The position numbers and the translations under genes are program-made. From assembly GCA_045430345.1 (NCBI GenBank), contig JAILXT010000002.1:557602-621601 (forward strand): a DNA stretch of 64,000 nt, in the 5' to 3' direction. Shown piece after piece: positions 18,121 to 27,109 of this stretch. A model generated the notes under the pieces. That model had not been told where the DNA came from and made no database searches. It saw nothing but the letters and a program-made list of their open reading frames with translations. This DNA comes from Agarilytica sp045430345 (lineage in GTDB: Bacteria > Pseudomonadota > Gammaproteobacteria > Pseudomonadales > Cellvibrionaceae). The stretch's first letter is position 1; every line of letters begins with the position of its first letter.

Positions 18121-18906
18121 ATGAAGAAACAGCGCATATCGGCTGTGGTATTAACCACGGCAATTTCTGCAGGGGCACTTTTCGCTGGTGTCGCGCACGC
18201 AGACAAGAAAATTGATGCAGTCTTAAAAGTGAGTCAGGCTAAAACGTCTGTTGCTCAGGCATCGCAAAGAAGAATCGATAAGGTTCAGGAAGAAACAGCC
18301 AGTCTTTTGCAGAAATTTAAAAAGACGAATAAGCAGATTCAAGGGTTGCGCGTTTATAACGCCCGTCTCGAGAAACAACTTGCTAACCAGCTTAAGCTCG
18401 TTAAAGAGTTGGATCAGTCTATTGCAAACGTGACGGTTATCGAACGTCAAATTCAGCCGCTAATTTTACGTATGCTTGAAGGTCTTGAGCAATTCGTAGC
18501 GCTTGATGTGCCTCTCTACCCAGAAGAGCGTGCAGATCGCATGGCGATGCTGCAAGACAATCAGAACCGTGCAGATATTTCTGTGGCTGAAAAGTTTCGC
18601 CAGGTGCTAGAAGCGTATGGTATTGAAGCTGAATACGGGCGTACGATTCACAATTACACCGACACGCTTGAAGTGGGTGGTGTGGAGCGTGAGGTTGATA
18701 TCTTCGCTGTTGGACGTATTGCAGTTATGTATCAAACTAAAGACGGTAAGTTTGCCGGCACGTGGGATCAAAGCCAGCGTGCATGGGTAGCGCTTGACGC
18801 GGGTAAATACCGCTCATCGATATCTAAAGGTATCAAGATCGCTAAAAAACAAGCATCTTATGATGTCATGTCTTTGCCAGTCTTGGCTCCGGGGGCAGCA
18901 CAATGA
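18121..18906 (+). CDS. DUF3450 periplasmic coiled-coil protein of the TonB operon
   Basis: A 261-residue exported protein. ATG 18121 has GGGGGAG at good spacing and begins a clear signal peptide ending AGVAHA. Residues about 30-110 are a long heptad-rich coiled coil (QEETASLLQKFKKTNKQIQGL...); the C-terminal half is the DUF3450 globular part (ADRMAMLQDNQNRADISVAEKFRQVLEAYGIEAEYGRT). Such genes precede TonB2-type clusters in Vibrio and other marine gammaproteobacteria. Its stop overlaps the next gene's start (ATGA). It probably acts in the periplasm with the next protein's coiled coil; this is inferred from position. Confidence 0.85.
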   Translation: MKKQRISAVVLTTAISAGALFAGVAHADKKIDAVLKVSQAKTSVAQASQRRIDKVQEETASLLQKFKKTNKQIQGLRVYNARLEKQLANQLKLVKELDQSIANVTVIERQIQPLILRMLEGLEQFVALDVPLYPEERADRMAMLQDNQNRADISVAEKFRQVLEAYGIEAEYGRTIHNYTDTLEVGGVEREVDIFAVGRIAVMYQTKDGKFAGTWDQSQRAWVALDAGKYRSSISKGIKIAKKQASYDVMSLPVLAPGAAQ

Positions 18907-20276
18907 AATTAACTCTTAAAAACAAAATCTTAGGCATCGCTGCGGCGAGCGCTATCGCTTTTTCAGGTTCTGTTTTTGCTCAGGAGCAAAAAGCGGCTAA
19001 TTTAGATCAGCTGTTGCAGATGATGAAAAGCAGCAAGATTGCTGAGACGAAAGAACATAAAAAGCGCGAAGCTGAGTTCCGTCGTAACAAAACGAAGCAA
19101 AACAATCTTCTTAAGCAAGCTGAAGCTACAAAGGCGGGTGAAGAGCGACGCTCTGAGCGTTTGGAGCTTAAGTTTAAAGAGCAGGATGTATTGGTGCAGC
19201 AGCGTCGTAAGCAATATGAAGAGCGTCTTGGTTCCTTGAAAGAGCTTTTCGGTCATCTTACGTCTACCGCAGGTGATTTGCGTACCAATCTTGATACGTC
19301 AATTGTCAGCGCACAGTTACCTGGTCGTGGTGAGTTCCTTGATGGGCTTATCGACAAAATGAACAGCGAAACTAAATTACCGACAATCGATGAGATTGAG
19401 AAACTTTGGTATGAAGTGCAGCGCGAAACAGTTGAAAGTGGACGTACGGCTAAGTTTACCGCCGAAGTTTCTGATCCCGCAGGTAACACTGCAGATCAAG
19501 AGGTGGTTCGTATCGGTAACTACAACTTAGTTTCAAATGGTAAATATCTTTCTTACGAAAAAGGCCGTTTGAGTGAGTTGACTCGTCAGCCGGATCGTCA
19601 TCTTGCGGGTGCAAGCGCTATTCAGGGTGCTAGTTCTGGATTCGTGAAAGTCGGTATTGACCCCACAGGCCCTCAAGGCGGTAACTTACTTAAAGCGCTT
19701 ATCGCGACTCCTGATTTGGTTGAACGTTGGCATCAAGGGCGTGAAGTTGGTTATGTGATTACAGCAGTATTTGCGGTTGCTGTACTTGTTTCCATCTGGC
19801 GTTTCTTCGCTCTGATCGCTATTGGCGGAAAAGTTCGCTCTCAGCTTAAATCCAAAACTGCCAACGCGAATAACCCGCTTGGTCGCGTGTTGAAAGTTGC
19901 TGAAGAAAATCCAGGTGTCGATGTCGAGTCTTTAGAATTGAAACTCGAAGAGGCTGTCTTGAAAGAGCGTCCTCCGATCGAATCGTATCTGGGTATGATC
20001 AAGATTATATCTATGGTTGCACCCTTACTCGGTCTGTTAGGTACAGTGACGGGTATGATTCAAACGTTCCAAGCGATTACAGTATTTGGCGCAGGCGATC
20101 CAACAGCTATGGCTGGTGGTATTTCGGGTGCATTGGTAACTACCGTGCTTGGTTTGATCGTGGCAATCCCAACTGTATTGATCCACAGCTTACTTAACAG
20201 TAAAGCGAAATCCATCATTCATATTCTCGATGAGCAGAGTGCTGGCTTGCTAGCTGAAAAAGTAGAAGGTAAGTAG
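18903..20276 (+). CDS. ExbB/TolQ family proton-channel protein with periplasmic coiled-coil extension (TtpC-like)
   Basis: 457 residues. A signal peptide (ending VFA, about residue 25) is followed by a long charged coiled coil (about 40-130) and a periplasmic segment. One membrane helix (VGYVITAVFAVAVLVSIWRFFALIA) then precedes the MotA/TolQ/ExbB domain (MVAPLLGLLGTVTGMIQTFQAITVFGAGDPTAMAGGISGAL). This layout matches the TtpC proteins of Vibrio TonB2 systems, which are needed in addition to the normal ExbB. The 4-base overlap with the previous gene shows tight coupling. The function in linking ExbBD to TonB is taken from the family, not from this sequence. Confidence 0.85.
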   Translation: MKLTLKNKILGIAAASAIAFSGSVFAQEQKAANLDQLLQMMKSSKIAETKEHKKREAEFRRNKTKQNNLLKQAEATKAGEERRSERLELKFKEQDVLVQQRRKQYEERLGSLKELFGHLTSTAGDLRTNLDTSIVSAQLPGRGEFLDGLIDKMNSETKLPTIDEIEKLWYEVQRETVESGRTAKFTAEVSDPAGNTADQEVVRIGNYNLVSNGKYLSYEKGRLSELTRQPDRHLAGASAIQGASSGFVKVGIDPTGPQGGNLLKALIATPDLVERWHQGREVGYVITAVFAVAVLVSIWRFFALIAIGGKVRSQLKSKTANANNPLGRVLKVAEENPGVDVESLELKLEEAVLKERPPIESYLGMIKIISMVAPLLGLLGTVTGMIQTFQAITVFGAGDPTAMAGGISGALVTTVLGLIVAIPTVLIHSLLNSKAKSIIHILDEQSAGLLAEKVEGK

Positions 20277-20286
20277 GAGAATAGAC

Positions 20287-20811
20287 GTGGGTTTGATTGA
20301 TCAGCTCGACGCAATACGATTGTTTATCGACTCAGGCGGTCCGATTCTTATCGTGATCGCCGCCCTAACCTTTCTCATGTGGACGCTTTTGTTTGAACGT
20401 TTTTGGTTCTATAAAGGTAGCCTCGGTGGGATGGTTAACGGGACAATCGGCCAGTGGGACGCTCGAGCTGAGCGAACTTCTTGGAATGCGCATCAAATTA
20501 GAAACGCAATGATTTCTCGTGTTAGTGAAAAGATAAACGCAAACTTGGATCTGCTTGGCACTTTAGTTGCCCTGTGCCCTCTTATGGGGCTGCTCGGTAC
20601 AGTAACAGGTATGATTCAGGTCTTTGATGTTTTGGCTATTACTGGTGGTGGTGATGCCAAGTCCATGGCTGCGGGTGTTTCTCGTGCGACTATCCCGACA
20701 ATGGCGGGCATGGTGGCTGCACTTTCCGGTGTGTTTGGTACAAGCTACATCAACAAAATCGCTTCACGTGAAAACCAATTACTCGAAGACCATTTAACAA
20801 TGGATCACTAA
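20287..20811 (+). CDS. exbB: ExbB-like proton channel subunit
   Basis: A 174-residue inner-membrane protein with three helices and the family motif LVALCPLMGLLGTVTGMIQVFDVLAITGGGDAKSMAAGVSRA. With ExbD it uses the proton gradient to drive TonB. Start GTG 20287 lies 10 bases after the previous stop. It shares the GLLGTVTGMIQ motif with the larger protein encoded upstream, so the operon carries two different ExbB homologues. Confidence 0.92.
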   Translation: MGLIDQLDAIRLFIDSGGPILIVIAALTFLMWTLLFERFWFYKGSLGGMVNGTIGQWDARAERTSWNAHQIRNAMISRVSEKINANLDLLGTLVALCPLMGLLGTVTGMIQVFDVLAITGGGDAKSMAAGVSRATIPTMAGMVAALSGVFGTSYINKIASRENQLLEDHLTMDH

Positions 20812-20844
20812 TTAGTGATCCATTGTGATTTATAGAGAGACCTC

Positions 20845-21240
20845 ATGAGTAGACGAGCAGAATCTGAAGACGAAGCAGGGGCGATTGACTTAACGCCTAT
20901 GCTCGACGTGGTGTTCATCATGTTGATCTTCTTCATTGTTACCGCTTCCTTCATTAAAGAGCCGGGTGTTGATATTGATCGTCCTGATGCAACAACAGCG
21001 ATTAATGTTAAGACGCCGATCTTGGTAGCCGTAACCGGTGAAAACAAAGTTTGGATCAACAAAAGTGAAATCGATATTCGCCAAGTGAAGCCACAGTTAC
21101 AAATCCTATTGTCGGAAACGCCAAAAGGTAAAGTGGTTATTCAGGCGGATAAAGAAGCCAATATTAAAACCCTTACACAAGTAGCTCAGGCGGCGAGAGA
21201 ACTCGGCGTTGGTGAAGTTTCTGTGTCAGCAGAGAAATAA
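20845..21240 (+). CDS. exbD: ExbD-like biopolymer transport protein
   Basis: 131 residues: a short cytoplasmic N-terminus, one helix with the essential aspartate in IDLTPMLDVVFIMLIFFIVTASF, and a small periplasmic domain (KVVIQADKEANIKTLTQVAQAAREL). The helix aspartate carries protons in the ExbBD motor. ATG 20845 follows AGAGAGACC. Confidence 0.95.
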   Translation: MSRRAESEDEAGAIDLTPMLDVVFIMLIFFIVTASFIKEPGVDIDRPDATTAINVKTPILVAVTGENKVWINKSEIDIRQVKPQLQILLSETPKGKVVIQADKEANIKTLTQVAQAARELGVGEVSVSAEK

Positions 21241-21255
21241 ATAAAGTAGGCGTCT

Positions 21256-21855
21256 ATGAGCGTAGCAAGAGCTATTACGTCGTTAGTACCTGCGGGAGTT
21301 GTAACTGCCGGATTGTTGCTGACGATGCAAATATTAATCTCGCAAAACCTGAAAGAACAAGAGGGTGGAGGCGAGTTCAAGATTCCTGATATTTCTATGC
21401 CCGATCAAGAGATATCAACGGAATATGATACTCGAAAGCCAGATAAGCCCGATGATCCCGAAGAGCCGCCACCTGAACTACCAGAGCCCGAGTTCGAGAA
21501 CTTGCAGGCGGACACCTCATTGTCTGTGGTGCCAACGCTTACGGCTAAACTAAGTATTGGTGGCGTCGGAGGCTTTTCTTCCGATGGAGATTATCTCCCG
21601 ATCGTTAAGACTCAACCAAAATACCCAACACGCGCACAATCTCGTGGGATCGAGGGTTATTGCACGGTAGAGTATACAGTGACACAAACAGGTGAAACTA
21701 AAGACATCAAGATTGCTGATTGTCCGCAAACAGTTTTTGCGAAAACATCAATGAAAGCCGCGGCGAAGTTTAAATATAAGCCGAAGGTGATTGATGGCGA
21801 GGCGATTGAAGTGCCTGGTGTACGTAACCGTTTTATCTTTAAAATTGCCAAGTAG
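21256..21855 (+). CDS. tonB: TonB-family energy transducer
   Basis: A 199-residue inner-membrane-anchored protein: N-terminal helix (about 10-28), a short Pro/Glu-rich spacer (KPDKPDDPEEPPPELPEPEFE), and the C-terminal TonB domain (QPKYPTRAQSRGIEGYCTVEYTVTQTGETKDI). The short spacer resembles TonB2 rather than TonB1. It lies 15 bases after exbD. It could energise the TonB-dependent receptor at 33760 or receptors encoded elsewhere. Confidence 0.92.
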   Translation: MSVARAITSLVPAGVVTAGLLLTMQILISQNLKEQEGGGEFKIPDISMPDQEISTEYDTRKPDKPDDPEEPPPELPEPEFENLQADTSLSVVPTLTAKLSIGGVGGFSSDGDYLPIVKTQPKYPTRAQSRGIEGYCTVEYTVTQTGETKDIKIADCPQTVFAKTSMKAAAKFKYKPKVIDGEAIEVPGVRNRFIFKIAK

Positions 21856-21873
21856 TAGGTTGTATATTTAATT

Positions 21874-23280
21874 ATGAAGATTGCGAAAATTTCAAAATTA
21901 TTTCTTACTGGTGTCTGCGTTACTTGCGTAAGTTTTGTCTCTTCTGCTGTCTTAGAGGTGGCGAGCGAGAGGCATGGGTTTTCATTCATGGCATCTGCTG
22001 AGGCTCAGGCAGCGAAGAAAAAAACACGGCGTTTACCTGGCATTAAAGAGAGCGTGATGAAAAAGCTCGCTGTCATTACTGAGCTAACGAACCCGGATAC
22101 AGAGAAAAACCCAAACGCAAAACCAAATTTTCCAGCAGCTCTAAAAGAGTTGGCGAAAATGGAAAAATCGTGCGAAAAGAAATGTAATGAGTACGAAAAA
22201 GCTCAGGTTTATCGTTTTTATGCGTTTGCCTATTATTCTATGGATAATTACCCAAAGGCGATTGGGGCTTATAAAAAGGTCTATGCTAAAACGCCAAATA
22301 TCCCGATTGCAGTAGAGTTAGACTCATTAAACGCATTGTCTCAGTTACATTACGCGCAGGAAGATTATAAAGGCGCTTTGAAGTATCTGGATTTATGGAT
22401 GAAGCTGTCGACAATTGTCGGTGCTGATAAGATATTTCTCCGTGGCACAATTTATTATGCAATGGATAATAAAAAACTGGCATCTCGTGATGTGAACGAT
22501 GCTATTGCGCGACTCGAAGCGAAGGGCAAGATTGCGAAAGAGCAATGGTACAATTTGCAGTTGGCGCTTTATCTTGAACGCGAAAAGTATAAAGAAGGCA
22601 AGGTGATTTTAGAGAAGCTTGTTAAGCATTACCCGAAAGTGAAGTGGTGGAGACAGCTGTCGAACATCTATGGGCAGTTAGGTAGTGAAAGCAAGCAGCT
22701 TGGTTCTTTGGATGCCGTGAATGTTATGGGTGGTTTGTCCAAGTCTCAGGAGATTGTGAACATGGCCTACTTATATCTAGGTGAGGACGTGCCTTACAAA
22801 GCAGCACAAACCCTTGAAAAGGGCATGAAGGATAAAAAGGTAGAAAAAAATGTTAAATACCTGAAGATTCTTGCGAACTCTTGGCGCGCAGCACGTGAAC
22901 CAAAAAAATCGATTGAAGTCGTTAAGCAAGCCGTAAAGGCCGCTGAGCGAGAAGATAAGGCAAACAAAAATAAGAAGAAGTACAAGCCTGAGCAGGGCAA
23001 CATGTATGCAGAGCTGGTAACACTTTACGCCGATATTGATGACAGCAAGTCTGCTGTTGAGGCTGGCAAGAATGCACTACGTGTAGGCAAGCTTAAAAAG
23101 CCATGTGAAGTACATACGAATATGGGTATTGCGTACGTCGAGCTTCAGAAATATAAATCAGCAGTTAGTTCTTTTGAGGAGGCGCGTAAAGATAAGCAGT
23201 GTCGCGCTTTCGTAAATAACTGGTTGAAGTTTGCGAAGAATGAGCAACGTCAACAAGCAGCGCTCAAAGATTCTATGTAG
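21874..23280 (+). CDS. TPR-repeat protein closing the TonB operon
   Basis: A 468-residue, Lys/Glu-rich exported protein with a hydrophobic N-terminus (about 8-30) and tetratricopeptide-like repeats (YRFYAFAYYSMDNYPKAIGAYKKVYAKTP, LHYAQEDYKGALKYLDLWMK, NMGIAYVELQKYKSAVSSFEEARK). TPR proteins are a usual last gene of this operon type and probably scaffold the complex in the periplasm; that role is inferred. A strong terminator follows. Confidence 0.85.
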   Translation: MKIAKISKLFLTGVCVTCVSFVSSAVLEVASERHGFSFMASAEAQAAKKKTRRLPGIKESVMKKLAVITELTNPDTEKNPNAKPNFPAALKELAKMEKSCEKKCNEYEKAQVYRFYAFAYYSMDNYPKAIGAYKKVYAKTPNIPIAVELDSLNALSQLHYAQEDYKGALKYLDLWMKLSTIVGADKIFLRGTIYYAMDNKKLASRDVNDAIARLEAKGKIAKEQWYNLQLALYLEREKYKEGKVILEKLVKHYPKVKWWRQLSNIYGQLGSESKQLGSLDAVNVMGGLSKSQEIVNMAYLYLGEDVPYKAAQTLEKGMKDKKVEKNVKYLKILANSWRAAREPKKSIEVVKQAVKAAEREDKANKNKKKYKPEQGNMYAELVTLYADIDDSKSAVEAGKNALRVGKLKKPCEVHTNMGIAYVELQKYKSAVSSFEEARKDKQCRAFVNNWLKFAKNEQRQQAALKDSM

Positions 23281-23320
23281 TGTTTACTGTTTCTTGCGTC
23301 GCGGATAAAAACGCGCAAAG

Positions 23321-23348
23321 AAAAAGGGGCTAATTAGCCCCTTTTTTT
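23321..23348. terminator. Bidirectional terminator between the TonB operon and ilvD
   Basis: AAAAAGGGGC-TAATTA-GCCCCTTTTTTT: a GC stem with A and T tracts on both sides, serving the two convergent genes. Confidence 0.92.
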
Positions 23349-23362
23349 GTTTCTGTGTTTAT

Positions 23363-25204
23363 CTAATCGTTTTCCAGCATATCCACATTTCTTACCGCGC
23401 CTTTGTCTGCGCTAGTTGCGAGCATGGCGTAAGCTTTTAATGCCGCAGAAACTTTGCGTGTTCTTTTCTCTTTTGGTTTCCATCCGAGTTTATCTTGTTC
23501 TGCTCTTCTTGTTGCGAGCTCTGCGTCGCTTAGAGAAACGTCGATGGAACGGTTCGGGATATCTATTTTGATAATATCACCCGTTTTAACGAGGCCGATT
23601 TCACCGCCTGCTGCTGCTTCTGGCGAGGCATGCCCTATGGATAGGCCTGATGTACCACCTGAAAATCTACCATCTGTTAACAGCGCACAAGCTTTCCCAA
23701 GACCTTTGGACTTTAGATAGGAGGTTGGGTAAAGCATCTCTTGCATCCCTGGGCCGCCCTTTGGTCCTTCGTATCTTACGATCACAACACAGCCGGCTTT
23801 GACTCGATCTTTTAATATATCTTCGACCGCCTGGTCCTGAGATTCAGTAACGTGTGCGGGGCCTTCAAATACGAGGTTTTCTTCGTCTACGCCTGCGGTT
23901 TTTACAACACAGCCGTCTCTTGCAATATTGCCTTTTAACACCGCGAGGCCACCTTCAAGGCTGAAGGCATTTTCGATAGAGCGTATACAACCATTTTCCC
24001 TGTCTGCGTCGAGTGAGGGCCAGCGAGTGGCCTGGCTAAATGCAGTTTGGGTAGGGATGCCCGCAGGGCCGGCTTTAAAGAATTCGGCTACGTCGGCATC
24101 ATTATTGTTCACGATATCCCATTTATCCAAGGCCGCCTTTAAAGAGCTGCTGTGAACTGTCGGTTGTTCGGTCGTGAGTAGTTTTGCGCGCGCGAGCTCG
24201 CCCAAAATCCCCATGATGCCCCCTGCACGATGGACGTCTTCAATATGGTATTTTTGCGTATTGGGGGCAACTTTACATAATTGTGGTATTTGTTTGCTGA
24301 GCTTATCGATGTCTTCCATTGTGAAATCGACACCGGCTTCGACGGCGATCGCTAATAGATGGAGTATGGTATTGGTGGACCCGCCCATCGCAATATCGAG
24401 TGCCATAGCGTTGTTAAAGGACGCTTTATTTGCAATAGAGCGCGGTAACACGGCCTCTTCATCTTGTTCGTAGTAACGTTTTGCTAGATCAACAATAAGC
24501 CCGCCTGCACGTTCGAAAAGTTGGCGTCTGTCGGCATGAGTTGCGAGCGTCGTTCCGTTGCCTGGAAGGCTAAGGCCAAGTGCTTCAGTGAGGCAGTTCA
24601 TTGAGTTGGCTGTAAACATACCAGAGCAAGAACCACAGGTGGGGCATGCGCTGCGTTCGTATTCTGCGACAGTTTCATCTGAGGCTGAGCTATCAGCAGC
24701 GATGACCATCGCGTCGATGAGGTCGAGATTGTGGTCGGCGAGTTTGGTCTTTCCAGCTTCCATTGGGCCGCCGGAAACGAATACGACAGGAATATTAATC
24801 CGCATGGCGGCCATTAGCATTCCTGGGGTGATTTTATCGCAATTGGAAATACATACCATGGCGTCGGCGCAGTGAGCATTGACCATGTATTCGACGGAGT
24901 CTGCAATAAGGTCACGGCTAGGTAGGCTATAAAGCATGCCGTCATGGCCCATGGCTATACCGTCATCCACCGCGATGGTGTTGAACTCTTTTGCTACGCC
25001 ACCGGCTTTTTCAATTTCCCGTGCAACAAGTTGGCCCATGTCTTTAAGGTGGACATGGCCGGGTACGAATTGGGTGAAAGAGTTAACGACGGCAATAATA
25101 GGCTTTTGAAAGTCATCGTCTTTCATTCCTGTGGCGCGCCATAGGGCACGGGCTCCGGCCATATTGCGTCCGGATGTCGTCGTGCGGGAGCGATAAACGG
25201 GCAT
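23363..25204 (-). CDS. ilvD: Dihydroxy-acid dehydratase
   Basis: Dehydrates dihydroxy-isovalerate and dihydroxy-methylvalerate in valine and isoleucine synthesis, using an Fe-S cluster. 613 residues (E. coli 616) with SNCDKITPGMLMAAMR, ACPTCGSCSGMFTANSMNCLTEALGLSLPGNGT, GGSTNTILHLLAIA and GRFSGGTSGLSIGHASPEAA. Full length and ordinary. It is a single-gene unit; other ilv genes are not in the window. Confidence 0.97.
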   Translation of the reverse strand: MPVYRSRTTTSGRNMAGARALWRATGMKDDDFQKPIIAVVNSFTQFVPGHVHLKDMGQLVAREIEKAGGVAKEFNTIAVDDGIAMGHDGMLYSLPSRDLIADSVEYMVNAHCADAMVCISNCDKITPGMLMAAMRINIPVVFVSGGPMEAGKTKLADHNLDLIDAMVIAADSSASDETVAEYERSACPTCGSCSGMFTANSMNCLTEALGLSLPGNGTTLATHADRRQLFERAGGLIVDLAKRYYEQDEEAVLPRSIANKASFNNAMALDIAMGGSTNTILHLLAIAVEAGVDFTMEDIDKLSKQIPQLCKVAPNTQKYHIEDVHRAGGIMGILGELARAKLLTTEQPTVHSSSLKAALDKWDIVNNNDADVAEFFKAGPAGIPTQTAFSQATRWPSLDADRENGCIRSIENAFSLEGGLAVLKGNIARDGCVVKTAGVDEENLVFEGPAHVTESQDQAVEDILKDRVKAGCVVIVRYEGPKGGPGMQEMLYPTSYLKSKGLGKACALLTDGRFSGGTSGLSIGHASPEAAAGGEIGLVKTGDIIKIDIPNRSIDVSLSDAELATRRAEQDKLGWKPKEKRTRKVSAALKAYAMLATSADKGAVRNVDMLEND

Positions 25205-25315
25205 GACAATCTCCTAATAAAATCAAAAAAGGTCGGCAAGCATACCAGATTTTATTGGGAGCGGTTACGGTTGCCTTATTGATTCAGGCTGGGAATGCAA
25301 AAGGGCGGTGCGTGC

Positions 25316-26998
25316 CTAGGCTAAGGCGTCTGGATAGTGTTTCCCTAGCTGTTTTGTGAGGAATGCATAACGTTTATATTGTTTATGATCTTCGGCAATA
25401 TTTCCGACTGCTCTTAACGAGCGTTTGACCATGGATTCATGCTTATTTTTGTATCCGGCAACGTCCGCTTCGGAGAGAATGGCTTGGATCAAGTTGAGGT
25501 TCAGACCAATATGTTTGGGATAGGTAAATAAGGCCTCGTTGAATACTTCGATCGCCGCTTCGAATTCCTTCTCTTCGTATGATCCAATACCCTTTTTGGT
25601 AAGACCTGCAGCCACTTTTTTGCCCGCATCTGTAATCGGCTCACCGGTGATACCATCGATAACGCGCATAATATCGTCGTTACCTTCGTGGCGTGCAGCG
25701 AGTTTGGTTAGAAGCTCGCGCGCTTCATCTTCTTCGTCCAGAGCGTATAGAGAGCGGGCAAACTCAAGACTCGCTTCTACGGGGGGGGCTGCTAAATCGT
25801 TATAAAGCGCCTTGGCTTTTTCGTGAGATTTTTTCGCCGCGTCATCGTTGCCCTGAGATGTATGCAATTGGGTTTCTACCATTTGTGCTTGCGCGGCGAC
25901 ATCAGGGCGATCGGCATAGCGTTTACGTGCGCGATCGAGGAAGCTATTTGCATTTTTTACGAGCACTTTGGAGTCGCTAGACTCATCGCCTTTTACGACA
26001 TCTGAGACTTTTCGTGCATAGTTAAAATAATCCTGCTCAGATTCGTGGCAAGAGTTGGCGCCCCACTTAATGGATTGTTGATGAGATTTTAACGCGGTTT
26101 CGTCGTCGTGATTTTGCTCAGCAAGTTCTGCTAATTTTCTATGTCTCAATACGGATTTGGGGGAGACTCGCGTCGCGTTTTGGGTGCTCTCTTGGGCGGC
26201 TGTAGTGTCGGAACGTGCGAGTTGTACCTCGGCCATCATATCGTGGGCTTCTACATAGCGCTCGTCCTCATCGATGATTTCTTTAAGCACCCCTTCTGCG
26301 GCGTCGAGGTTACCGAGCTCGATCTGTGTTTTTGCCATCCCTAGTTTTGCCCAAACAACGGGTTTTTTTCCCAGTACGCTTTCGTATACTTCTTTGGCTT
26401 CGTTTAACTGCTTCAAAAGAAAGTGAAGCTGCCCTTTCATCTTAAGGCAGTCGGCTGAATAGCGATGCCCCTCGGCGATCATTTCATTGCAGTATTCCAA
26501 GGCTTGCTTGTAGTTACCTTTCGATATGGCGCGCTTGATGTGTATCAGGGCTTCATGCCGGATGATTGCTTTATTTAAGCGAACTTTTAAGGATTGCTGG
26601 GTGTAGGGTTTGGTAATGTAATCGTCAGGTTGGCATTCGAGTGCGCCGAGCACCATGTGGCGGGCGGACTCCCCTGTGATCATGACAAATAAGCTTGTCA
26701 TTAGTAGCACGCGTAAAAAGCGCACTTCCTCTAGAATTTGTTGGCCGTCTTTGCCGCTACCCAGATTGTAATCGCACAGAACGATGTCGTAGCTCTTATT
26801 TGAGCATAGCTTAATCGCATCTTGCCCATCCGCAGCGGTATCTACCGTGGATACACCGAATGTTTTCAGTGTCCTACTGAGAGATCCGCGAATCTCGGGG
26901 AAATCGTCGATGATCAAGCAGCGTTTATTGCTGTATATCTTGACGATATCGATCTGCTTGATGTCGTTGGGGTTTTGATTGAGTAAAGGATTTGTCAT
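25316..26998 (-). CDS. Orphan response regulator with TPR output domain
   Basis: 560 residues. The receiver domain (about 24-145) has the acidic pair in CLIIDDFPE, phosphoacceptor Asp76 in IVLCDYNLGSG, MITGES and the lysine in ITKPYTQQSL. The rest is a series of TPR-like helical pairs (GNYKQALEYCNEMIAEG, NEAKEVYESVLGKKPVVWAKLGMAK, KEFEAAIEVFNEALFTYPKHIGLNLNLIQ). There is no DNA-binding domain, so output is probably through protein contacts. No kinase is adjacent; the orphan kinases at 524 and 4862 are possible but unproven partners. Confidence 0.88.
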   Translation of the reverse strand: MTNPLLNQNPNDIKQIDIVKIYSNKRCLIIDDFPEIRGSLSRTLKTFGVSTVDTAADGQDAIKLCSNKSYDIVLCDYNLGSGKDGQQILEEVRFLRVLLMTSLFVMITGESARHMVLGALECQPDDYITKPYTQQSLKVRLNKAIIRHEALIHIKRAISKGNYKQALEYCNEMIAEGHRYSADCLKMKGQLHFLLKQLNEAKEVYESVLGKKPVVWAKLGMAKTQIELGNLDAAEGVLKEIIDEDERYVEAHDMMAEVQLARSDTTAAQESTQNATRVSPKSVLRHRKLAELAEQNHDDETALKSHQQSIKWGANSCHESEQDYFNYARKVSDVVKGDESSDSKVLVKNANSFLDRARKRYADRPDVAAQAQMVETQLHTSQGNDDAAKKSHEKAKALYNDLAAPPVEASLEFARSLYALDEEDEARELLTKLAARHEGNDDIMRVIDGITGEPITDAGKKVAAGLTKKGIGSYEEKEFEAAIEVFNEALFTYPKHIGLNLNLIQAILSEADVAGYKNKHESMVKRSLRAVGNIAEDHKQYKRYAFLTKQLGKHYPDALA

Positions 26999-27040
26999 GC
27001 GCGCGTCTATTTAAGGCCTAGTGATCTAAGTTTAGGCAAT

Positions 27041-27067
27041 AAAAGCGCACCCTGCAGAAACAGGGTG
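27041..27067 (-). terminator. Probable terminator after argA
   Basis: On the minus strand CACCCTG-TTTCTG-CAGGGTG is followed by CGCTTTTATT. Perfect 7-base stem, short T tract. Confidence 0.6.
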
Positions 27068-27109
27068 TGATGGAGTGCGTATGGCTAGGAATTAGCGAGC
27101 GGGCGAACG

